Shown: in pieces, positions 15,511-23,667 of the stretch | How positions within the stretch are numbered: the stretch's first letter is position 1 | Layout: every line of letters begins with the position of its first letter | From: Deltaproteobacteria bacterium | Lineage (GTDB): Bacteria > Desulfobacterota > Binatia > UTPRO1 | Assembly (NCBI GenBank): GCA_029262315.1 | Contig: JAJCZP010000218.1 | Coordinates: forward strand, 1-35,927 | Reading direction: 5' to 3' | DNA: 35,927 bases | Position numbers and translations under genes: made by a program | Notes under the pieces: generated by a model | What the model saw: the letters and a program-made list of their open reading frames with translations, nothing else | Database searches by the model: none | Told to the model about the DNA's origin: nothing

Positions 15511-16503
15511 CTAGGGGGCACCCAAGGGGCGCTGTGCATCGCGGAGAACGCGAAACTTCACGCCCGAGTTTGACGCCTCGAGGATCTCCATCTCGATCGC
15601 TCGAAAGACCACCCGCTCGCTACCTGCTAGGTCGTACTTCAACTCCTGGTAGAAGGCCGGCCGCGCGAACGTTCCCCGTCGCCCCGCGTAGTACTCGCGG
15701 TACGTCATGGCGATCTCGGTTCCAGATCGTCCTCCGTACACGAGTTCCCACATGATCGTCGCCTTGCGTGCATGAACGAGAAAGGGACGATCGGCTGGGA
15801 CGAAGGCGCGTGTGCCTGCCATCTCTGGCGTGTCCCAATCTTTCCCAGCCTTCGGGGATGAGATCCGCAGGACGGATGTCGCGCACGGGATCGTGCCGTC
15901 GTAGGTCACGACAATTCCGATCTCCTCGGCGTAGAACGACGGGTTAGTGACGAGGCACAGCCCGCCAGACTGCGGGCGCAGGTAGAGACGGCGACTCGCG
16001 TTTACCCTTCCGTCAGAGTTGTTCGAACACGCGGAATCAAGAGCGTCCTCGAAGCCCGCCGGGAACGGAAACGCGACCATGCAAGCATCGCGAGTCTCCT
16101 CGAAACGGTTGACACACGCATCGGCGACTGCGCGCGTGCAGTTGGGCTGGCCGAAGCAACGCGTTGACTCGCGTGACGCGGGCAGGACGCATGCGAGCAT
16201 CCGGCGCACATCGTCGTTCTCGAATTCACGGAAGACATCCCTTATGCAGGGGGGAAGCTGGCTCCGAGCCGCACTTTGAAGGCAGTCCGCGCGGTCGTCG
16301 CGATCGGGGTCGCATAGACAGAAAGCGGTCTGCGTCTCGATCAATGCCTCAGACACTTGATCGAGCAAGGCTTCCAGGTCGGAGGCATCGGTGTTGTCGT
16401 CGCCTCCGCCGCCGCAAGCCACCAGGGAAACGGCAACAGCCGCTGCTACTAGCATCGGCACTCGTGCCAGGTTGCCCGAGGAAGAGATTCTCCACGCTCC
16501 CAC
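15511..16503 (-). CDS. lipoprotein of unknown function
   Basis: The GTG start at 16503 is chosen because it gives a normal lipoprotein signal: Arg in the n-region, a hydrophobic MLVAAAVAVSLVAC core and a lipobox ending in Cys, then Gly-rich CGGGGDD. A later ATG at 16455 would leave almost no n-region. The mature 300-residue protein has a Cys-rich helical first half (CLCDPDRDD, CVLPASREST, CMVAFPF) and a beta-rich second half (FYAEEIGIVVTYDG, GKDWDTPEMAG). I recognise no domain. It would be anchored to the outer membrane facing the periplasm or surface. The gene is bracketed by 123-bp direct repeats. Confidence 0.68.
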   Translation of the reverse strand: MGAWRISSSGNLARVPMLVAAAVAVSLVACGGGGDDNTDASDLEALLDQVSEALIETQTAFCLCDPDRDDRADCLQSAARSQLPPCIRDVFREFENDDVRRMLACVLPASRESTRCFGQPNCTRAVADACVNRFEETRDACMVAFPFPAGFEDALDSACSNNSDGRVNASRRLYLRPQSGGLCLVTNPSFYAEEIGIVVTYDGTIPCATSVLRISSPKAGKDWDTPEMAGTRAFVPADRPFLVHARKATIMWELVYGGRSGTEIAMTYREYYAGRRGTFARPAFYQELKYDLAGSERVVFRAIEMEILEASNSGVKFRVLRDAQRPLGAP

Positions 16504-16577
16504 AATCACAGTTGTCCTTAGCCTGAGTCCGCAGGCAACACGAACCCCCAAGTCGGATGCCCTTCTATGCGCAGCCC

Positions 16578-16618
16578 TGTTGAGCAGCGGGTCGTAGGCT
16601 CGAGTCCTACACGGCCCA
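16578..16618 (+). pseudogene. tRNA-like 3' fragment (T-arm and acceptor)
   Basis: A perfect T-stem GTAGG/CCTAC surrounds the loop CTCGAGT and is followed by ACGGCCCA, an acceptor 3' strand with an A discriminator. Upstream CTGTTGA could be an anticodon loop (GTT, Asn), but the stem does not pair, so no tRNA is functional here. The minus-strand ORF reading MGRVGLEPTT is its antisense artefact. It is a second type of tRNA scar next to the direct repeat. Confidence 0.5.
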
Positions 16619-16629
16619 TCGCTCGTTCC

Positions 16630-16752
16630 GGTGTCAGTTGAGAATCAAAACTGATCGAAACGGAGTGAAACCTACAGTAACTCGATGACGGCCTCGTTGT
16701 TGGAACAACGCCAGCTTGCGTGAAAGCCCCCGTTTTTCCGGGCGACGTTTCC
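16630..16752 (+). repeat. 123-bp direct repeat, copy 2
   Basis: This copy starts GGTGTCAGTTGAGAATC and ends CGACGTTTCC, the same length as copy 1 at 15328-15450. It contains a perfect inverted repeat CGTTGTT-GG-AACAACG in the middle and a CCCG/CGGG hairpin near the end. Shortly after it, at 16767-16780, CTTACAGGCCGGGG resembles the anticodon-loop end of the tRNA-Val scars. Confidence 0.75.
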
Positions 16753-17007
16753 GACGCCGCAGCTCTCTTACAGGCCGGGGATACCGAGAACGACGTCATC
16801 CTGGGCACCTGGTACTCCGATCCGAACCGGGTCCGAAGCCAATGGCAATGACGCGGTGTCGCATTCTGGCGCAGCAAGGCGCTTCGTGCCCGCTGCGCGA
16901 TTGACGCCACAGTATCTCACTTGTAGGCCCCGCATGATGCGCAGGCAGATCTGCGCACTCGCTGCAGGCCAGTACGCCCTACTTCTACCCGACGCAGGAG
17001 GCTTTCC

Positions 17008-18201
17008 ATGGCAGACAACTACTCCGTCTTGAACAGGCTCGGAGACCTCGAGCAACGCCTCGCCCGGCTCGAAGGCCCCAGTGCGCCTGAGGCCTCAGTG
17101 CGGCCTCATAAGAAATCAGCTGGCACCTACTGCGGACTACCTCTTGTGCCGGAGCGCGTGCTGGGCCCCGAGGTCTCGCCCGACCGGGCCGCGCTTCTCA
17201 TTCGCCTTGGCCGAAAGTGGGTCAATGGCACCGTCCTGCATTACTACTTCTTCGACAAGGACACCGATGGACATTCCGTGAGGCTCCGGGATGGGACACG
17301 GCGATGGATCTCATGGGTCGGTCCAGAAGAGCAGCGTGCCGTCGTGCGGCGTGCTTTTCAGGAATGGAAAGATCTCGGAATCGGTCTCCAAGTGCGCGAG
17401 GTGTCTGTGCGGGAGGAAGCCGAGATTCGAATCGGCTTCGGCCAGGGGGACGGCTCCTGGTCTTACATCGGGCGCGACATCATCGACCATGTTCCCGCGG
17501 TGAACGATCGCACCATGAACCTCGGTTGGGATCTAACGCGCGGGGACGGACTCGATACCGCAGTGCACGAGATCGGGCACACGCTAGGCTTCCCGCACGA
17601 GCACCAGAATCCCATCGCCGGTCTCGTTTGGGACGAGGAGGCCGTCTACACGGCGCTGGCCCAACCGCCCAACGGATGGTCTCGTGAACAGACCTACCAC
17701 AACATTATCCGCAAGCTCGAACGAGCCGCAGTGCGGGGATCCGAGTGGGATCCAAACTCGATCATGCACTATCCGTTCGAGGCCGGGCTCATTCTGGAGC
17801 CCGAACGGTATCGTAGCGGGCTCTTCCCCGAGGATGGACTGTCGCCGATGGACATCGAAACGGTCCGTGAGATCTATCCACCGACCGCAGGTGTTCACGC
17901 AGAGCTCCGAGAGTTGGACGCCCGCCACCTGAATTTGTCCGCGGGGGAGACCGCGGCGTTCTCGATTACGCCAGACGCGACGCGAACCTATACGATAGGC
18001 ACCTTCGGTACTGCCGACACGGTGATCGTGCTCTTCGAGGAGGAGCAGGGAGAGCTACGCTATCGCGCAGGGGACGATGACAGCGGCACCGACACGAACG
18101 CGACGATTCGCACAAGACTGATTCGCGGCCGCAAGTACGTGCTACGTATCCGCCTCTACTATGCCGACGTGTCTGGCAAGAGTGCGGTGATGCTGTGGTG
18201 A
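17008..18201 (+). CDS. metzincin zinc metalloprotease with C-terminal PPC-like domain
   Basis: The 397-residue protein has the metzincin site HEIGHTLGFPHE (187-198), with zinc ligands His187, His191 and His197 and catalytic Glu188, and a Met-turn SIMHY with Met253, the arrangement of astacin-like (M12A) peptidases. The N-terminal region has a short coiled coil (LNRLGDLEQRLARLEG). Residues about 300-397 resemble a bacterial pre-peptidase C-terminal (PPC) beta domain, including GDDDSGTDTNATIR and KYVLRIRLYY. The ATG follows AGGAGG. No signal peptide is visible, which is odd for an enzyme with a PPC-type module; export may be by a signal-independent route, or the protease may act inside the cell. 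The protein after it is a membrane-type acyltransferase on the other strand. Confidence 0.86.
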   Translation: MADNYSVLNRLGDLEQRLARLEGPSAPEASVRPHKKSAGTYCGLPLVPERVLGPEVSPDRAALLIRLGRKWVNGTVLHYYFFDKDTDGHSVRLRDGTRRWISWVGPEEQRAVVRRAFQEWKDLGIGLQVREVSVREEAEIRIGFGQGDGSWSYIGRDIIDHVPAVNDRTMNLGWDLTRGDGLDTAVHEIGHTLGFPHEHQNPIAGLVWDEEAVYTALAQPPNGWSREQTYHNIIRKLERAAVRGSEWDPNSIMHYPFEAGLILEPERYRSGLFPEDGLSPMDIETVREIYPPTAGVHAELRELDARHLNLSAGETAAFSITPDATRTYTIGTFGTADTVIVLFEEEQGELRYRAGDDDSGTDTNATIRTRLIRGRKYVLRIRLYYADVSGKSAVMLW

Positions 18202-18339
18202 GAGTCGCACCGTAGCGGGATGGAGCCTCTACAAGGTCGGATATCGTGGCGTTACGTCAACCCGAACTGGGCGTTCATGCCGTCTTGTATCACCCTCTCC
18301 GGAAGTCGCGCGCCCGACTCGACCGTGTAGTTGTGTCGA

Positions 18340-19257
18340 TCACGGTACGCGGTCCTGACGCTTCCGGAGGCCGAGCAGGATCGCTATGCCACCTTCGACC
18401 GCTCGCCGCACGCGGTCGCGTACTTCGAAACAGACCGTCTCGTCGGTCGCCTTTCCCGCGAGAGCCGTCGTCTCGATCGGGCCGCCGAACCAGAAGTAGA
18501 ATTGCTGCGGGCGTGGGATCGGCGTTCCGGCGAGCCCGGAGACGATCGGGGGAATCTCCTCGGCGCGCGTGATGAAGCGTCGTACGAGGTCGCCGACGAC
18601 GGGTGTCGCGAGAATGTCTCCTGCGTCCAGGACGACGTCGTAGCACTCCTCGGCGCCGACGGCGGCGAAGGGCACGATCGGGTAGCCGTGCTCGATGGCG
18701 AGACGCACGAATCCCAGACGCTCCTTCCAGATGAGTTGGTACTTCTCGTCCCGACGCTTCATGACCTCACGGCCTCCGCCAGGGTAGACGAGGATGGACT
18801 CGCCGGCGTGCATCAGTTCCCGGCAGTTTTCGCGCGTACCCTCGACGGCGCCGAGGCTTGCCAGGAACTCGCGCCATCCCGGGATCTGAAAGTGCAGGTG
18901 GTCGGCCAGACCGTGGGGTGAAATGGAGAGTCGCTCATGCAGGCCGAGGAGCATCAGCGGTAGGTCGAGCATGCCCATTACAGTGTGATTGCCGGCGAGC
19001 ATGCACGGTCGTCCGGTCGGGATGTTCGAGACGCCGAGGAACTCGGGATCAGTCAGCCAACGCCAGGGCGCCAGCGCGAACTTCACCAGCGCGAGGGCTG
19101 TGGGGTCGGGGTCTTTGCGTAGAGTACTTGCCACCGGAACGCTCGCCAGCTTACCGGGCCGAGCATGGGTCGCGCTATCGTCCGCGGGTGGTTTGCCGCG
19201 GCGGCCGTCCCCACGTTTCCCAGATTCGTGAATGCCCTTCGTGAACAGCTTTGGCAA
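18340..19257 (-). CDS. lysophospholipid acyltransferase-like protein (LPLAT/DGAT2 group)
   Basis: The acyltransferase core runs from LALVKFALAPWRWL to the C-terminus. GNHTVMGMLDLPLML holds the catalytic His-Asp box, here with six residues between His and Asp rather than the classical four, as in MGAT/DGAT2-like members. YPGGGREVMKR is the glycerol-phosphate or acceptor-binding motif, and GYPIVPFAAVGAEECY is the later conserved strand. It would transfer an acyl chain from acyl-CoA or acyl-ACP to a lysolipid or glycerol acceptor at the membrane. The start is uncertain: the first 40 residues lack homology features and a GTG at 19131 may be the true start. No lipid-synthesis neighbours are present. 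Confidence 0.8.
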   Translation of the reverse strand: MPKLFTKGIHESGKRGDGRRGKPPADDSATHARPGKLASVPVASTLRKDPDPTALALVKFALAPWRWLTDPEFLGVSNIPTGRPCMLAGNHTVMGMLDLPLMLLGLHERLSISPHGLADHLHFQIPGWREFLASLGAVEGTRENCRELMHAGESILVYPGGGREVMKRRDEKYQLIWKERLGFVRLAIEHGYPIVPFAAVGAEECYDVVLDAGDILATPVVGDLVRRFITRAEEIPPIVSGLAGTPIPRPQQFYFWFGGPIETTALAGKATDETVCFEVRDRVRRAVEGGIAILLGLRKRQDRVP

Positions 19258-19350
19258 GAAGTTGCCGCATAGAGTTGACCGAAGTCAACCGCTCGAACCT
19301 CTGCCGGTACCGAGGAGGGGTGCACAGCCCTCTCATACCCCGGTCGAGGC

Positions 19351-20208
19351 TCAGAGAACCACCGACGGCAAGCAGACTTCCTTCTCCTTCTTCAAATCGA
19401 CGCGCTCGCGGCCGAGAAAGTTCGTCGCGTGCACTCCCGTGAGCCTCCCCGTCTTCGTTTGTGCGACACAGTGGCCGAGGTCGAGGTAGTCGCCGCAGTC
19501 CTCGTTCTTTCGGCACGGTTGCCCGGGGATTCCTGATGCCTGGGCGCACGCCTTCTTGAGGGCCTTCACGGCGTAGCAGAGGAAGTGGGCGTCGGGATGT
19601 TGCGGGGGCGCGCCGTCGACGGCCGTTGCGAGACAGAGCCGTGTCGGCTTCTTGAGCTGCAGCGCGCGGTCGCCAATCGCGAGGACGTTGTCGCGGAGCG
19701 AGGTTGCGATCCCCTTTGGAAAGCGCGTGAGGCAGGGCCCGTCGAGGCCGGCAATGCCACAATCGAGCGCGGACCTGCAGGTGGTCGCCGGGTCTCCCGC
19801 GCAGACCTTCTTCACGAGCTTGACGCCGTAGCACTTGTAGGTGTCGACGTTGGTCGGACCGGGGGTTGGCGCGGGCGCCGGAAAGGCGATCGCCGTCGCC
19901 GCCATGAGCCCGGCAGGCTTCTTCGTCGCCACCACCAGCGTGCCGAGCGCGTTCCGCACCACGAGGGTCGGCTGCCGCTCGTGCTTCGGCGTCTTGACGC
20001 ACTCGCCGCCTGGGCAGTCGCTGTCGGCCGTGCATGGCTGGTTTTCGTTCGTCCCGGCGCCGCAGCTCCGCTTCGTCTCCTTGATCTTGTAGTCGCGAAG
20101 CTGCGTGGCGCCGTCGACGGGCGTTGCGCCCGGAGCGTAGCCCGACGCGCAGAAGAGGTTGGTTTTCTTGATGTCGAAGGCTTTCGTCTCGAGCGAGTCG
20201 GCCAGCAC
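19351..20208 (-). CDS. Cys-rich repeat protein, probable 3' part of a frameshifted or truncated gene
   Basis: The product contains three or more modules of the form K(x)CYGVKLVKK...C, FDIKKTNLFCASG, LKKPTRLCLAT and VDLKKEKEVCLPS, a repeated pattern seen in secreted proteins of deltaproteobacterial lineages. The GTG at 20208 is the first start codon, yet the frame upstream to about 20371 is clearly coding (LLDPFVCYGGK, GGACANEIDCGGTENTT) and has no start or signal peptide. The stop of the upstream lipoprotein lies exactly there. So either a frameshift split one lipoprotein gene or a deletion removed this gene's own 5' end. As it stands, an exported-type protein would lack an export signal. Confidence 0.6.
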   Translation of the reverse strand: MLADSLETKAFDIKKTNLFCASGYAPGATPVDGATQLRDYKIKETKRSCGAGTNENQPCTADSDCPGGECVKTPKHERQPTLVVRNALGTLVVATKKPAGLMAATAIAFPAPAPTPGPTNVDTYKCYGVKLVKKVCAGDPATTCRSALDCGIAGLDGPCLTRFPKGIATSLRDNVLAIGDRALQLKKPTRLCLATAVDGAPPQHPDAHFLCYAVKALKKACAQASGIPGQPCRKNEDCGDYLDLGHCVAQTKTGRLTGVHATNFLGRERVDLKKEKEVCLPSVVL

Positions 20209-20371
20209 CGCCTGGTAGCCGACCGGGCCCTTGTTCTTCGCGCAGAACGCGGTCGTGTTCTCGGTGCCGCCGCAGTCGATTTCGTTCGCGCACGCGCCCC
20301 CGGCGTTCGCCGGCGCAGCCGCCGTGCAGATCGTGCCACGCGTCGGCTTGCCGCCGTAGCAGACAAAGGGA

Positions 20372-21193
20372 TCAAGCAGCGAAAGCGCCGACGATACGAC
20401 CGTCGCCTCCGTCGGGATCGACGGCCGTGAACAGCCCCTCGAATGTGTAGTCGTCGGGGACGAGCGGATTCGTGAGGATGCCGGGATAGATGTAGAGGTG
20501 GACGCGAAACTCGCCGCCGTAGCTCAGGAGGCTCGGCTTGCCGTCGCCGCCGAAGGGCAGGAGGAAGTCGATGAAGCGCATGCCGCCGCTCTCGGTCACC
20601 TCGATGTCGGGATCGATGCCGTCGGTGTAGCGGCCGTTCGAGTCGAGGTCGGGATAGGCGAAGGTCGGCGGTGCCGAGGCGCGAAGTGGTGTCAGCACCT
20701 CGACGATGTCGTCCCGGTCGAAGTCGAGCCCGACGAGTCCGATCTGCGTTCGCTCGGGTCCGAGGGCTTGGAACCCGTTGAAGACGTACGCATCCGGAAT
20801 GGCGACGCTCGCCGCGGCCGTCTGGTAGGTGTCGCCCATCACGTCGAACTTCACGGTGAAGCCCGGACTCACCCCCGCGGCATCGCTGGTCGTCGTGACA
20901 GCGAGTCCCGGCGGTGTCCCGTAGGTCGGCGCGCCGACCGAGCGCACGAGCGGCGGCGCCAGGCTGTTCGTGCAGTCCTCCTTGCCGGTCGGGTCGACGC
21001 AACCGTCGCTCGTCTGGGAACAGCAGGCGCTGGCGCAGGTATAGGGGCCGTTTAGATCCGCGCATCCGCACCCGCAGCTCGTGCAGCCGGTGAGCAGGGC
21101 GGCTGCGGCACACGCCGCGAGGACGAGGACGGACAGCGTGGGCACGAGTCGAACTGGCACGCACGGCGCCGTGTCCGAGCGGTAGGCGGACAT
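20372..21193 (-). CDS. lipoprotein with Cys-rich N-terminus and beta-rich body
   Basis: The start is placed at ATG 21193, giving a signal sequence with Arg in the n-region and a lipobox ending ALLTGC; an ATG at 21262 is possible but adds an unhelpful tail. The mature protein begins with a dense Cys cluster (CTSCGCGCADLNGPYTC, CASACC), then a strand-rich body of about 200 residues with DFDRDDIVEV and DLDSNGRYTDGIDPD, Asp-rich loops that may bind calcium. It ends DGRIVGAFAA at TGA 20372-20374, while another frame continues at once as coding sequence (see 19351-20208). Function unknown; likely outer-membrane anchored. Confidence 0.66.
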   Translation of the reverse strand: MSAYRSDTAPCVPVRLVPTLSVLVLAACAAAALLTGCTSCGCGCADLNGPYTCASACCSQTSDGCVDPTGKEDCTNSLAPPLVRSVGAPTYGTPPGLAVTTTSDAAGVSPGFTVKFDVMGDTYQTAAASVAIPDAYVFNGFQALGPERTQIGLVGLDFDRDDIVEVLTPLRASAPPTFAYPDLDSNGRYTDGIDPDIEVTESGGMRFIDFLLPFGGDGKPSLLSYGGEFRVHLYIYPGILTNPLVPDDYTFEGLFTAVDPDGGDGRIVGAFAA

Positions 21194-21285
21194 GGGGAAC
21201 GGATAGCGCAGGCGTGGCCCGATGGTCAAAGGCTCGGCGGATCGCCCGCGCGCGGGCGTCATGGAAGTCTACTCGACGCGAAAAC

Positions 21286-21789
21286 CTATGATTGGTACGG
21301 CTGAATAACCTGCTCATCGCGCAGCGCAGGAGGAGTGATGACACGCATCCGCGGTGCGCTCCCGGGCCGCTCGTTGCAGATCTCGTCCGCATACGCCACG
21401 TTGCCGACGATGACCGGACTTCCAGTTCCTCGGATGTTGAAGCCGATGCCGCGGTTGCCCGTTGCGATGTTGCCCTCTACGCGAACGTCCCCGTATCGGT
21501 TGGCGAGGCCCCGAGACTCAGACCCGGTGAGCGAGAATCCGTGTTTACGCTTGCCGAATATGACGCCGGGGACATCGATGTGAACCCCGTAGCGGCCGGG
21601 CCCCACCTCGACGACTCCGCCTTCCCGCGCTTCCGCGATGCCTCGACTGATCGTTCGGCAAGGGGCGCTCTTGGTACCGCAGCCCGGCCCGTCGGTGCCT
21701 TCGATGGCAACGAGAGTCTTGGCGGCGTCGGCGGTCCCCGCGAGCAGCAGGACGAGGGCGAGGGTGGCTCCGATGGTCTGATTGTACAT
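21286..21789 (-). CDS. shortened paralogue of the beta-helix secreted protein
   Basis: The 167-residue protein is nearly identical over its first 45 residues to the protein at 11651-12751 (signal peptide, then TLVAIEGTDGPGCGTK and CRTISRGIAEA), then skips two internal blocks. The first jump goes from GPGRYG directly to the VPGVIFGKRKHGF segment. The second joins GNVAYA to DEICNERPGS, removing most helix coils. The reading frame stays open, so a short secreted protein is still possible, but only about two to three coils of the helix remain and function is doubtful. The upstream TTACC block of the longer copy is missing. Confidence 0.7.
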   Translation of the reverse strand: MYNQTIGATLALVLLLAGTADAAKTLVAIEGTDGPGCGTKSAPCRTISRGIAEAREGGVVEVGPGRYGVHIDVPGVIFGKRKHGFSLTGSESRGLANRYGDVRVEGNIATGNRGIGFNIRGTGSPVIVGNVAYADEICNERPGSAPRMRVITPPALRDEQVIQPYQS

Positions 21790-22078
21790 TAAAAGTTGAG
21801 AATCTCCTCGCTTCTTGCTGACCCGGTTTCGCCTTGACGCTCGCGGGCCTCCTCTTCGTGGGACTCGTGTTCCGGGCGTTGCGAATCAAGACCCGCGGCC
21901 GTCCCCGGGTCTGGTTGCGCAGTTGCGCATCGCTCTTGACTCCTCCACGTTGCCCGTGCAGGAACAGACGCGTCACCGACCACTCCCGCTCTCGGTCAGT
22001 CGCTCCGGCCTGAGAACGAGCGCTGCATGCGCTCACGGGCGAGTCGCACCCTGACACTAGGCGTTCGGAGGCCAGACG
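21790..22078. other. 289-bp divergent intergenic region
   Basis: It separates the shortened beta-helix gene from the two-repeat secreted protein. GGAGG just before 22079 serves the latter. I see no convincing promoter boxes, RNA gene or repeat. Confidence 0.35.
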
Positions 22079-23638
22079 ATGATCAAGATAGCGGGTTGCG
22101 CTCATAGTGCGCGTTTCGGAGCACGCGGGTTCGTCTTCGCGGTGGTCGCGATGATCCTCGTCGCCGTGCCGGCGCGCGCGGGCGATCGCGGTGTGCAGTT
22201 CACGCCCGACGGGAAGCGCGTACTTGCCAACAAGGATGTTGGCACCGAACGGTGGGCGATCGCCCTCAATGCCGACGGGACGGTCACGGGCAACGTCTTC
22301 AGGACCGACGGCGGGATGCCCGCGTTCATCGCGTGTGATCCGCTCGCGGGCGACAACGCCTTTGCCTGCTTTGGCGCGGATCCCTGCAGTGACGACGGTG
22401 GCGTGGCGCGCGGCATCCAGCGCACGCCCGACGGCGAGCGTGTGCTCGTGAGCAAGGACGTCGGCCCCGATCGCTGGGCGATTACCCTGAACGGCGATGG
22501 GACCGTGACCGGCAACGTGTTTCGCGGGGGCGGGGGCGCGCCGGCTTTCCTTGCGTGTGATCCCCTGGAGGCGGCGAACAGTTTCGCGTGCTTTGGGGCG
22601 GATGCCTGCAACTCGGCGCCGTGTGACGGCCTCTTCTCGTTCATCGACGATGTTACCCTGCCGGCCGAATTCTTCGAGGTGCCGGCCTCCTGTGGGGCGC
22701 CGTTCGGGTTTCTGGCCAACGTCACGTTGCCGGACGGTTTCTTCGCGTTGCAGGTTGCCGAGGACGTCGTGTCGTCCATCGCGACCGGGGATGGGGTGAT
22801 CGCCGTGCTGCGGATTGGGGCGGCGCCGATTCCTGGCCTCGGTGCGCCGAATCCGATTGCGGGCGTGTTGGGCAACACGAACGTCAGTCCCGGCGGCACC
22901 AACGAGCTGGATATCTTCTTCAGCGGGTTCGCGGGGGCCAGCGCGAGTACGGCGCAGCGCGATTCTCAGTCGACGGGCGCGGCGCTGGTCGTCGCGATCG
23001 GCGACGAGGCGTGTGCCCCTACGGATCTCGTGAGCGACTGGTTCGAGGTCCCGCTCGACACGGCTTCTGGGCAGCTCGATCTGTCGGTGTCGTTCTCAGA
23101 GGCACTCGAGGACGGGGACTTCGTGATCTGCATCACCACGATCGAGGATGGGGTGATTGGCGAGTACTTCGTCGTGCAGCAAACCGCTGGGGAGAGCCCA
23201 ACAACACCCGGCGTCGATGAATCGTGTTTCGACGTGATCGTCGACATCGCCGCCAGTGACGACATCCTGGCCGCGGCCTTCTTCCTGGAGTACCCACCGG
23301 ACGCACTCAGCATGCCGGGATCGCAGTTTTCTGGTGATCTCGTTCCGGAGACGGCGGAACGCGCCACGTTCTTGATGCCGTTCACGGAGGCAACGCCGCT
23401 CGCCGACTTCGACCTGCTGGGTGGGCCGGAGGGTGGGCAAGACGGGCTTGACGAGACGCTGTTCTTCGCGGTGACCGCCGACGAGTCTTTTCCCCCAGGC
23501 GACGTGGCACGCATTTCCTTTGATTGCGTGGCAGGTGTTCCGCCGCCCCCCGTCAACGAGTTCATCTGTACGGTGACCGCTGTTGGATCAGGTGGGGCGA
23601 ACAGCAATGCCACCTGCGGGGTGCGCGCGGCGCCGTAG
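22079..23638 (+). CDS. secreted protein with an N-terminal tandem repeat
   Basis: The 519-residue protein has a signal peptide (FAVVAMILVAVPARA) and then two tandem copies of a roughly 70-residue module: FTPDGKRVLANKDVG...ACDPLAGDNAFACFGADPC and RTPDGERVLVSKDVG...ACDPLEAANSFACFGADAC. Each carries one WAI-(A/T)-LN-x-DGTVTGNVFR core and a Cys pair. After a linker, residues about 190-330 form a beta-rich region with Cys, and residues 380-500 have a cohesin-like or immunoglobulin-like look (DESCFDVIVDIAASDD, AFFLEYPPDAL, GDVARISFDC). I know no function. The repeat and secretion suggest surface display or matrix binding. GGAGG precedes the ATG. Confidence 0.68.
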   Translation: MIKIAGCAHSARFGARGFVFAVVAMILVAVPARAGDRGVQFTPDGKRVLANKDVGTERWAIALNADGTVTGNVFRTDGGMPAFIACDPLAGDNAFACFGADPCSDDGGVARGIQRTPDGERVLVSKDVGPDRWAITLNGDGTVTGNVFRGGGGAPAFLACDPLEAANSFACFGADACNSAPCDGLFSFIDDVTLPAEFFEVPASCGAPFGFLANVTLPDGFFALQVAEDVVSSIATGDGVIAVLRIGAAPIPGLGAPNPIAGVLGNTNVSPGGTNELDIFFSGFAGASASTAQRDSQSTGAALVVAIGDEACAPTDLVSDWFEVPLDTASGQLDLSVSFSEALEDGDFVICITTIEDGVIGEYFVVQQTAGESPTTPGVDESCFDVIVDIAASDDILAAAFFLEYPPDALSMPGSQFSGDLVPETAERATFLMPFTEATPLADFDLLGGPEGGQDGLDETLFFAVTADESFPPGDVARISFDCVAGVPPPPVNEFICTVTAVGSGGANSNATCGVRAAP

Positions 23639-23667
23639 CGCGCCCGCGAGAACTCCCGCTTCGCGCG

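Noticed and set aside
15328-16752. Repeats as integron attC sites
   Set aside because: I could not find the paired RYYYAAC and GTTRRRY core sites in either copy, and no integron integrase is in the window.
16518-16910. Minus-strand 130-residue ORF with MGRVGLEPTTR
   Set aside because: The GLEPTT string is the antisense reading of a tRNA T-arm and acceptor piece at 16578-16618; the remainder has no coding character.
19812-21392. Minus-strand 526-residue ORF, very Arg-rich
   Set aside because: It is an off-frame shadow of the two Cys-rich genes; its composition is dominated by Arg from GC-rich codons.
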